From contig JAKPOE010000222.1 in assembly GCA_029548025.1 (NCBI GenBank), forward strand, positions 1-21,306: DNA of 21,306 nucleotides, read 5' to 3'. The notes beneath the pieces were generated by a model. The model saw only the letters and a program-made list of their open reading frames with translations. It did no database searches and was not told the origin of the DNA. Of this stretch, positions 8,250-13,651 are shown piece by piece. Made by a program: the position numbers and the translations under genes. Within the stretch, counting starts at the first letter, position 1, and each line of letters begins with the position of its first letter. This DNA is from Spirochaetota bacterium (GTDB lineage: Bacteria; Spirochaetota; UBA4802; UB4802).

Positions 8250-8620
8250 CCAAAATATTGCCTTACAAGCTTTCGTACTTCTGTACATATAGCCAGCGAG
8301 TTTTCCGCCGCTTCTTTATCGGCTTCAAAACCTGGGTATCTAACTTCTACGGCATAGGCGGTAAGGCGTATCAAATCTGATTTCATTGTATTTAGTTTAG
8401 AAATAAAAGGCAAACATTTCTGTGCAATCAGCCATAAATCATGTGTCTTTTCACAATAGATTTCATTTTCCTGTAAAACTGCTTTAAGGTATTTTTCAAC
8501 ACATTGTTGGGAGTGGAAACATACAGCATCAAAAACTGGATCGGAATTTTCAAGCAGTCTCAAAACAACAGCAAAATCTTTTTCGGCTTTATTTACCCAC
8601 TCTTTCGTTATTTCTTTCAT
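8231..8620 (-). CDS. HEPN domain protein of the first MNT-HEPN pair (hepn-A)
   Basis: This 129-aa HEPN protein is paralogous to hepn-B and aligns without gaps. It shares MKEITK at the start, AVCFHSQQ, EKY-x-KAVLQENEIY, KTHDL and YAVEVRYPG. The position matching H122 of hepn-B is Y122, so the C-terminal Rx5H is R116-x5-Y here. Its last residues LEVAG come from the same 19-bp repeat that encodes the end of cas6. The ATG overlaps the mnt-A stop (ATGA). It is probably the toxin or partner half of the module. HEPN identification is firm, activity is not. Confidence 0.86.
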   Translation of the reverse strand: MKEITKEWVNKAEKDFAVVLRLLENSDPVFDAVCFHSQQCVEKYLKAVLQENEIYCEKTHDLWLIAQKCLPFISKLNTMKSDLIRLTAYAVEVRYPGFEADKEAAENSLAICTEVRKLVRQYFGLEVAG

Positions 8621-8937
8621 AACTCTATTCCTTTTTCAATAATATCCTTCATAAAAAAATCACCCATACCCAGTCTTTTTTGAACATAACCAGGGGTTCT
8701 TACCAGGATATCTATTGGTTTTGCTATATGGAATTCCTCATCTATTCCAATTCTAATATTTGCAGCTTCTTCAGGAAATCTTTTGTCAGTATCCATTATA
8801 ACAAAAAAGTCTATATCACTATCAGGTGTTGGATTGCCATAGGCGTAAGAACCAAAAAGAATCACCTTTTGTGCTAAAAATTTTTCTTTTATAAAATGGG
8901 AAATTTCTTTCAAACTCTGGTACAATTCATCATTCAT
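8617..8937 (-). CDS. Minimal nucleotidyltransferase of the first pair (mnt-A)
   Basis: This 106-aa MNT-fold protein has G29-S30, ten residues, then D41-I-D43 (GSYAYGNPTPDSDID) and D76 (PIDILV), so the catalytic triad is intact. It presumably nucleotidylates its HEPN partner. The start is ATG 8935-8937, placed 7 nt after GGAGG inside the 19-bp repeat. A longer open frame upstream is only the end of cas6 in another frame. The ATGA overlap with cas6 upstream and with hepn-A downstream places the pair in the cas transcript. Confidence 0.88.
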   Translation of the reverse strand: MNDELYQSLKEISHFIKEKFLAQKVILFGSYAYGNPTPDSDIDFFVIMDTDKRFPEEAANIRIGIDEEFHIAKPIDILVRTPGYVQKRLGMGDFFMKDIIEKGIEL

Positions 8938-8952
8938 CCCGCTACCTCCAGC
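8934..8952 (-). repeat. 19-bp junction repeat, copy at cas6/mnt-A
   Basis: Identical to 8231-8249. It holds the cas6 C-terminal codons (LEVAG, stop) and the ribosome binding site and start of mnt-A. The sequence between the copies is one complete mnt-hepn unit, so this is a direct repeat bounding a gene cassette. Confidence 0.9.
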
Positions 8953-9698
8953 ATACCAAATCCCTGGCTTCTTCGTGCTCCCAGCCCTATATCGTATATA
9001 AGCTGCAACACCTCGTTTGGTGCCTGTATTGCAATGCACCCATCGGTTGCTGCTATAACCTCGGGTTTATCAGGGTTTCTTTTGTTATAATGCGGTATCT
9101 TTACGGTAAATGCACTGCTGGTATTGATTGCTACATCATCATCGTTTAACAGGTAACTATCGCCCAAAAATTTGCATTGACTCCTTATGCTGTAAAAAAG
9201 CATCTGTTTATAGGTACTATCGTTAACATTGACATACCCTGTTCCTTTTTTGTTTTCATCAACCTTTCTTACCACAATAGGCGAAAAAATATCAAACACT
9301 GCTTTTGACTCTGGAAATGTTTTTTCAGGTAAAAGATTAAACCTATCTATGATGATGGTATTGTTATAGATTGCATACTGTTTAAGTTTTAATAATCCAT
9401 TGTAGACAGTCATTATAAATTCATAATCGTTGCTTGAAATATAAAAACTAATAAACGGATTACCAAGTCTAAGATAGTTAACATTGCTTTTTTCAACATC
9501 AGCAACATTGAGCTTTACTGCAAAGGTAAAAGGCTTTGGTCTGTTTTTTTTGGCATTACCGTAATAGAGCTCATACATTTTACTGGTTGCATCCTGCCGC
9601 AATGCTTCTTTAATCATTGATGCAAAGCCTATCCTGTACCATGGCGGCAACAGGATATCATTACCGTTATCAAAATGCATATGAACAACAAAACGCAT
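8934..9698 (-). CDS. cas6: Cas6 crRNA-processing endoribonuclease
   Basis: This 254-aa RAMP-fold endonuclease cuts the CRISPR transcript within repeats. The C-terminal glycine-rich loop GLGARRSQGFGMLEV (residues 238-252) is the hallmark. RPKPFTFAVKL near residues 53-63 is also typical of the family. I do not see a histidine in the 20-50 region where many Cas6 proteins keep their catalytic His. H6 and H8 are the only early ones, and Tyr residues cluster at 43-46, so the mechanism may be atypical. The ATG follows AGAGGAGG. It is the first gene of the operon and is less AT-rich than cas8-cas3. Confidence 0.9.
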   Translation of the reverse strand: MRFVVHMHFDNGNDILLPPWYRIGFASMIKEALRQDATSKMYELYYGNAKKNRPKPFTFAVKLNVADVEKSNVNYLRLGNPFISFYISSNDYEFIMTVYNGLLKLKQYAIYNNTIIIDRFNLLPEKTFPESKAVFDIFSPIVVRKVDENKKGTGYVNVNDSTYKQMLFYSIRSQCKFLGDSYLLNDDDVAINTSSAFTVKIPHYNKRNPDKPEVIAATDGCIAIQAPNEVLQLIYDIGLGARRSQGFGMLEVAG

Positions 9699-9774
9699 AG
9701 AACCTCCTCTTTATTATATATGATGTTCATCAGGCGTTATTGATCGGAATTTTTTAACTTTCTCCCATATTATT

Positions 9775-9790
9775 TATAGTATATACTATA
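9775..9790. promoter_or_regulatory. Perfect 16-bp palindrome upstream of cas6
   Basis: TATAGTATATACTATA is a perfect palindrome about 77 bp upstream of the cas6 start. It is a plausible operator or overlapping -10 region for the cas operon. AT-rich palindromes also arise by chance, so the role is inferred from position only. I found no good -35/-10 pair in this gap. Confidence 0.4.
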
Positions 9791-9798
9791 CTCATTAC

Positions 9799-9875
9799 GT
9801 GGGACATATAGTGTCCCTGTAATAATTTTTTTCACAATGCAGTAAAAATTTTTACAGGCTATAGTTCCGTCCCAC
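9799..9875. repeat. 77-bp palindromic element between the flower gene and cas6
   Basis: The element starts GTGGGAC and ends GTCCCAC. A second inner pair of complementary segments (CCTGTAA... and ...TTACAGG) flanks A/T runs. The left part contains its own inverted repeat, GGGACA (9801-9806) and TGTCCC (9812-9817). It could be a terminator for the gene at 9907-10275, a regulatory hairpin, or a small MITE-like insertion. No target-site duplication is evident. Confidence 0.5.
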
Positions 9876-9906
9876 AACACAAAATAAACAATAGATGTTA
9901 TGCGTG

Positions 9907-10275
9907 TTACTGCGAAAGCCAGCCCCAAAGTGATAAGTCAGACCATACATTAGCATTACACTTTGGCGGTGCCGGTTTTGCAGGTTCAGCCGGTTTGGCT
10001 GGCGTTTGTGGTTTGGTGGCAAGAATCTGTCGGCTTGGACGGGGAGCGTTAACCGTTCCAGTTATTTTTTCTTTTGGATTCCAGAACATGAGTTTTCCGT
10101 TTGTATCGTAGCATAAAAGCCCCTGCACCGGTCCCAGCCAATTGCCAGTTTCAACCGACCATGCATTGCTATTAATAATAAATGCAATAAAATTCATATC
10201 TGCATCATAAATATATTTACCGGGGTCAAGCCATCCAGCATGTTCACAATCTTTGTCAAATAACGGTAACAGCAT
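9907..10275 (-). CDS. Small 4-fold beta flower-like protein
   Basis: This 122-aa protein contains the repeated pattern LFDKDCEHAGWLDPGKYIYD, then FIAFIINSNAWSVETGNWLGPV, then YDTNGKLMFWNP. That is the residue pattern I know from proteins annotated '4-fold beta flower'. A Pro/Ala/Lys linker (roughly residues 78-103, with repeated PAKPAEP-type steps) leads to a conserved-looking tail, SDLSLWGWLSQ. It has no signal peptide. The function of the family is unknown. The start ATG follows TAAGGAGG. It is read in the same direction as the cas operon but is separated from cas6 by 208 bp with a possible terminator, so it is probably independent. Confidence 0.7.
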   Translation of the reverse strand: MLLPLFDKDCEHAGWLDPGKYIYDADMNFIAFIINSNAWSVETGNWLGPVQGLLCYDTNGKLMFWNPKEKITGTVNAPRPSRQILATKPQTPAKPAEPAKPAPPKCNANVWSDLSLWGWLSQ

Positions 10276-10634
10276 TGTGCAAACCTCCTTATACTATTTT
10301 ATATGGTGACATGCAGGTATTTTTCATACCAGGAAAATCCTTTATAAAGACAATACTATATATAAGAATTTTTCAACAAAAAAATTAGTTAACCATCAAC
10401 TATTTGTAGAATAAATATTCATTAGTATAGATACATGGTGTAATAACATATGCACCCGTTCTGCTGTAATAGTATCTTTTTCAATGTGTTAGTTCAATAC
10501 CTCAGTGATTATTATACTATGTCATCATGCCACCTCTGGTATGATTCTCTGTGTTTTAACGCAAATTGGTGAAAAATGTAATAGATTTCTGGCAATATTT
10601 TATCGTTTAGTGAAAATATTTTTTTACACCCCAC
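10276..10634. other. Divergent intergenic region between flower gene and hsp20 operon
   Basis: No gene is visible. It should hold the promoter of the minus-strand flower gene, but no convincing -35/-10 pair stands out. A small inverted repeat, GGTAT-ttttc-ATACC (10316-10330), lies in what would be that gene's leader. The rest is AT-rich sequence without recognisable structure. Confidence 0.5.
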
Positions 10635-10663
10635 TTGACGATTTTCCAAATCAGTATTAATTT
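10635..10663 (+). promoter_or_regulatory. Sigma70-type promoter of the hsp20 operon
   Basis: TTGACG (10635-10640) and TAATTT (10658-10663) are spaced by 17 nt, immediately upstream of the CIRCE operator. This is the usual layout of HrcA-repressed promoters. The -10 is imperfect and another A/T hexamer nearby could serve. Confidence 0.6.
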
Positions 10664-10674
10664 ATATACAGAAA

Positions 10675-10701
10675 TTAGCACTCACTCATATAGAGTGCTA
10701 A
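10675..10701 (+). promoter_or_regulatory. CIRCE operator (HrcA binding site)
   Basis: TTAGCACTC, nine bases, then GAGTGCTAA: a perfect match to the CIRCE consensus (9-9-9). HrcA binds it and represses transcription until heat shock titrates GroEL. It lies between the promoter and the first hsp20 gene, so all three hsp20 genes should be controlled by HrcA. hrcA itself is not in the window. Confidence 0.96.
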
Positions 10702-10733
10702 CAACAAATCCTGAAGTTCATAGGAGGTGTGCT

Positions 10734-11186
10734 ATGAAATGGGGTTTAACAAAACGAGATAACACCGCTCTCAATCCATTTGAAGAATTTGAGCGTGATG
10801 TCAAAAAAACCTTTGAAAACTTCTTTTCATTAGAACCCGCTAATCTTTTTGATTCTGCATGGATACCCACGGTAGATGTTAAAGAAGATGAAAAGTCTAT
10901 CCATGTGCGCGCAGAAATTCCGGGAATTGATGAAAAGGATATCAACGTTGCATTGGAAGACAATATCCTTACCATCAGCGGGGAGAAGAAAGAGGAGCGT
11001 AAGGAAGAGAATAAGCGTTATGTTCTTTCTGAAAGTCGATATGGTTCATTCAAACGCTGCATTACTCTTCCTGGCGAGGTAAAAGCTGACAGCGCAAAAG
11101 CCAAATTTAAAAACGGTGTATTAACCATTGACTTTGAAAAGAAGGAAGTTTCGCAACCAAAACGAATAACCATTAATGTTAAATAA
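10734..11186 (+). CDS. Hsp20 small heat-shock protein 1
   Basis: This 150-aa ATP-independent holdase chaperone binds unfolding proteins. The alpha-crystallin domain runs from about residue 40 (WIPTVDVKEDEKSIHVRAEI) to FKNGVLTIDFEKK. The C-terminal I-x-I-like anchor is ITI in KRITINVK. The N-terminus FEEFERDVKKTFENFF is typical of class A bacterial Hsp20. The ATG at 10734 follows AGGAGG. The open frame extends upstream through the CIRCE element but has no good start there. It is the first gene of a three-gene operon, 11 nt before the next. Confidence 0.95.
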   Translation: MKWGLTKRDNTALNPFEEFERDVKKTFENFFSLEPANLFDSAWIPTVDVKEDEKSIHVRAEIPGIDEKDINVALEDNILTISGEKKEERKEENKRYVLSESRYGSFKRCITLPGEVKADSAKAKFKNGVLTIDFEKKEVSQPKRITINVK

Positions 11187-11197
11187 GGAGGCAGGCT

Positions 11198-11608
11198 ATG
11201 TTTGGAACATACGATCTTTTTGATGATGTATTTGCATTAAGGAATCTGGTTGACCGCTTCTTTGATGAAGCTGCATTTTCACGGCAGCGTGTGGACTTTC
11301 CTTATGTAAATATCTATGAAAAGGACGATGAAATACTTGTCAGGGCGATAGCTCCGGGAGTAAAGGCTGAGGATGTAGATGTTCAACTAATAGATAATAC
11401 ACTTACCATTGAAATGACCTGTAAGGAAGATTATGCCAACCAGCCATATCTACGCAAAGAGCGAGAGTTTGGCACTTTCCGTAAGTCCATACAACTGCCC
11501 TATCAGGTTGACCCTAACAAGGTAGATGCGTCATTGAACAATGGCATATTGACAATCAAGCTGTCCAAGCACGAAGCGGTAAAACCCCGTAAAATAATGA
11601 TTAAGTAA
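11198..11608 (+). CDS. Hsp20 small heat-shock protein 2
   Basis: This 136-aa protein has an alpha-crystallin domain from about residue 30 (VDFPYVNIYEKDDEILVRAI) through LNNGILTIKL, and a C-terminal IMI anchor (RKIMIK). It has a short N-terminal arm with LRNLVDRFFDEA. It begins 11 nt after hsp20-1 behind an AGGAGG ribosome binding site. Its sequence is clearly different from both neighbours, suggesting old duplication and specialisation, with possible hetero-oligomers. Regulation would follow the shared CIRCE promoter. Confidence 0.94.
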   Translation: MFGTYDLFDDVFALRNLVDRFFDEAAFSRQRVDFPYVNIYEKDDEILVRAIAPGVKAEDVDVQLIDNTLTIEMTCKEDYANQPYLRKEREFGTFRKSIQLPYQVDPNKVDASLNNGILTIKLSKHEAVKPRKIMIK

Positions 11609-11625
11609 TAAAGGAGGTGAACAGT

Positions 11626-12006
11626 ATGGCAACTCAATTAGCACAAAAGCCCGAACAGAATGTAAAAAAGCATGATTATGTGATAACACCACCGGTTGAT
11701 ATCTATGAAACCGATAATGAATATGTATTGAAAGCCGACATGCCCGGGGTTACAAAGGATAATGTAAATATTACCTTTAACAACAACGAGCTTGAAATAA
11801 CCGGAAAAGTTGATGAGCAGTACACCAGCAATGAAAACATGACGTATCGTGAATATACTCTATTCAACTATTACAGAAAGTTTGTTGTATCTAATGCCAT
11901 AAATCCTGAAGGAATAAGTGCTTCACTTGAGAATGGAGTACTTACCGTTACATTACCAAAGCGTGAAGAAGCAAAACCTAAAAAGATTGAGATAAAAGCT
12001 GAGTAA
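11626..12006 (+). CDS. Hsp20 small heat-shock protein 3
   Basis: This 126-aa protein has an alpha-crystallin domain beginning PPVDIYETDNEYVLKADMPG and ending LENGVLTVTLPKREEAKPKK. The C-terminal anchor is IEI. The N-terminal arm is short and polar (MATQLAQKPEQNVKKH). The ATG at 11626 lies downstream of AAAGGAGGTGA. An in-frame GTG at 11617 is inside the ribosome binding site and is rejected. The last codons (K-A-E-stop) belong to the first unit of the tandem repeat that follows. Confidence 0.94.
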   Translation: MATQLAQKPEQNVKKHDYVITPPVDIYETDNEYVLKADMPGVTKDNVNITFNNNELEITGKVDEQYTSNENMTYREYTLFNYYRKFVVSNAINPEGISASLENGVLTVTLPKREEAKPKKIEIKAE

Positions 12007-12350
12007 AAAGTGTATACTTTACCCGTCGCCGGTGCGACGGGTAATTGTTTTTAAAGCTGAGTAAAAAGGTTTTTTACTTATTTTCTCACCAGTGATACGA
12101 TGAATTATTTTAAAGCTGAATACATAGGTTTATTACCTGTTTTCCCGACAGTAATACGATGCCATTTTTTTAACGCTGTATAAAAAGGTTAATTACTTAT
12201 TTTCCCGACAGCGATATGATAGAATGTTCTTTAAGCTGCATACATAAGTTTATCACTTATTTTCACGCCAGTGATACAATGGAATGTTCTTTAAGCTCAT
12301 ACATGGATTTTATTACCTGTTTTTCCACTGAGACGAGGGGAATGTTTTCC
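11995..12350 (+). repeat. Six-unit degenerate tandem array (~58-60 bp) at the hsp20 3' end
   Basis: Units begin at 11995, 12053, 12112, 12172, 12232 and 12292, so the periods are 58, 59, 60, 60 and 60. Units 1 and 2 share AAAGCTGAGTAAAAAG exactly, and in unit 1 this holds the last codons and stop of hsp20-3. Later units keep a TTTAA-GCTG start, a TTAC(C/T)T-TTTTC centre and GA-ACGATG-like ends. Unit 5 retains a 7-bp stem (TATCACT...AGTGATA). No coding potential is seen, and the open frame across 12216-12440 is a by-product of the repeats. Confidence 0.85.
12019..12052 (+). terminator. Rho-independent terminator of the hsp20 operon
   Basis: TTACCCGTCGC (12019-12029) pairs perfectly with GCGACGGGTAA (12034-12044) across a CGGT loop, followed by TTGTTTTT. 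It lies 12 nt after the hsp20-3 stop. Downstream array units look like decayed copies of this segment with weak stems. Confidence 0.92.
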
Positions 12351-12364
12351 ATGATTTGTATATT

Positions 12365-12811
12365 CTACTTTTTCCCTTCTACTGTAAAAAGTGCCTCTAT
12401 CTTTTTCCCATTTTTTGCTGTTGCTACCGCTGTAACATAAGAGGTAACAGCAATAGGTTTTACCACCCTCACAGTAACTGTATGTCCTGATGCAGGTGCA
12501 ACCTGCAATTCACTATCAGCTTTCCATGTAACAGCAACACTTGATGGCAGCTTAAACCATTGAGCACCTGTATCTACAGTGCTCATGCCTCGGGCATATA
12601 CAACAACAAACTCCCCAACTCTAAGTTTTGCATGATCTTTTGCAACTCCGTTCATCTGCTTTTCATCGGTTGTCAGGTATAATCCATCGAGTCCATAGTA
12701 TTTAAATGCTGGAGCTGCTGGTTTTTCTGTTATTTCAGATGTTCCAACACAGGCTAATAACATGAGAACAATAGATAACGCTATCATTGTTACAATAGTA
12801 TGTTTTTTCAT
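12365..12811 (-). CDS. Small exported lipoprotein of unknown function
   Basis: This 148-aa protein starts with a lysine-rich n-region and hydrophobic core ending LMLLAC, a lipobox with C21 as the lipidated residue. The mature part is rich in beta-type Thr/Val/Ala sequence (VTVRVVKPIAVTSYVTAVAT), suggesting a small beta-sandwich, possibly Ig-like. I do not recognise a family. The ATG follows AAGGGGG. It points the same way as the protease-inhibitor pair but is 400 bp from it, so a functional link is only possible. Confidence 0.75.
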   Translation of the reverse strand: MKKHTIVTMIALSIVLMLLACVGTSEITEKPAAPAFKYYGLDGLYLTTDEKQMNGVAKDHAKLRVGEFVVVYARGMSTVDTGAQWFKLPSSVAVTWKADSELQVAPASGHTVTVRVVKPIAVTSYVTAVATAKNGKKIEALFTVEGKK

Positions 12812-13120
12812 ACTTACCCCCTTATATAATTTATTAGAATATTAGTATTAATATTTTTTTATAATGTTACCTTTGATTTACCATATTATTTTTGCATTAA
12901 CCCACATTGTCATAGTATAAAGTTTATAAGTATAACAACGGACAGCTTTTAATCAGTATATAATCTATTATGATATCGTATTATTTAATTTTCAAAAGCA
13001 TGGTATACAAAATACAAAAACTAACAAGAAAAAATATTAAAAAATTTCTTTACGATAATGCGCCAGCATCCAAAGACACTCTGCACCACTGTCTGGCTGT
13101 TTATTGCTGTGATGACATAC
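12812..13120. other. AT-rich intergenic region
   Basis: Upstream region of the minus-strand lipoprotein. It contains a loose inverted repeat AATATTA-gtat-TAATATT near 12837-12855 and otherwise shows no recognisable gene or structure. A dispersed repeat follows from 13121. Confidence 0.4.
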
Positions 13121-13206
13121 TGTCATTCTGAAGGAGCGCCAGTGGCTGAAGATCCTATTATTTTCTTCAACGTCTGGATTCTTTGGCTACACCTCAGAAT
13201 AACAAA
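13121..13206. repeat. Dispersed intergenic repeat, copy 1
   Basis: It begins TGTCATTCTGAAGGAGCG, continues with GTGGCTGAAGATCCT, and ends GGATTCTTTGGCTA...CCTCAGAATAACA. The two halves are roughly inverted copies. It resembles the element at 14835-14952 in layout. Such 'CATTCTGAG...GAAGAATC' elements are common in some bacterial genomes as small non-coding dispersed repeats. Confidence 0.6.
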
Positions 13207-13214
13207 CAATACTA

Positions 13215-13628
13215 TTACTCAACTATGGTAACCTTATATTCTTTGCTCTTGACCGGTTTTTTATTTTTATCAAATGCCCTTATGTACTCAAATACTATCG
13301 TAGCAGTACCCGGCTTAACCGCCTTAAAGGTAAAAAGCTCCTTATCTATACCGCCAACAACTTGCTGTTGCATTGTTTCTACCTTATAATCACTATTGAC
13401 AAGCACAACAGCATTTTGCTCAATTTTAAAAAACCATCGGTGACCGGTGCTAAGCTGGGATTCCAGCTCAAATGAAATACAGCCGCCATTGTTAATAACT
13501 ATCTCCTCACCTTTGTAATGTACAGCATTTATCGTTGTGCATGGTTCCTTCATATCTTTTGTACAACCAGCAACCATTATCAATACAATAACATATAGTA
13601 ATCCTGATTTCTTTATATTAACAACCAT
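13215..13628 (-). CDS. Chagasin-like (I42) cysteine protease inhibitor lipoprotein
   Basis: This 137-aa protein has a lipobox VAGC with C22 lipidated. The mature domain carries the three loops of chagasin inhibitors: STGHRW (60-65, cf. NPTTGYxW), VVGGIDKELFTFKAVKPG (91 onward, the GG loop) and YIRAFDK (115-121, in place of RPW). Such inhibitors block papain-family proteases by inserting these loops into the active site. The ATG at 13626-13628 follows GGGGG; an in-frame TTG upstream is less likely. It starts 23 nt after the C1A protease gene on the same strand, so enzyme and inhibitor look like one operon. Confidence 0.85.
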   Translation of the reverse strand: MVVNIKKSGLLYVIVLIMVAGCTKDMKEPCTTINAVHYKGEEIVINNGGCISFELESQLSTGHRWFFKIEQNAVVLVNSDYKVETMQQQVVGGIDKELFTFKAVKPGTATIVFEYIRAFDKNKKPVKSKEYKVTIVE

Positions 13629-13651
13629 TGCAGTGTCCCCCAAAAATAAAA

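Noticed and set aside
8235..8288. Longer start for mnt-B
   Set aside because: The extension is hepn-A coding sequence in another frame. ATG 8234 has GGAGG at ideal spacing and an ATGA overlap.
8938..9039. Longer start for mnt-A
   Set aside because: The extension lies within the conserved cas6 C-terminus. ATG 8937 has the better ribosome binding site.
9799..9875. Insertion sequence or attachment site
   Set aside because: There is no transposase, no clear target duplication and no nearby integrase. Only the palindromic structure is supported.
10635..10733. N-terminal extension of hsp20-1
   Set aside because: The frame is open but runs through the promoter and CIRCE. The ATG at 10734 has a strong RBS and gives a normal Hsp20 length.
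11995..12350. Possible CRISPR array
   Set aside because: The units are degenerate along their whole length with no conserved repeat alternating with unique spacers, and the first unit is the end of hsp20-3.
12216..12440. Plus-strand open frame of 74 codons
   Set aside because: It arises from the tandem repeats and enters the lipoprotein gene antisense. No RBS and no recognisable protein.
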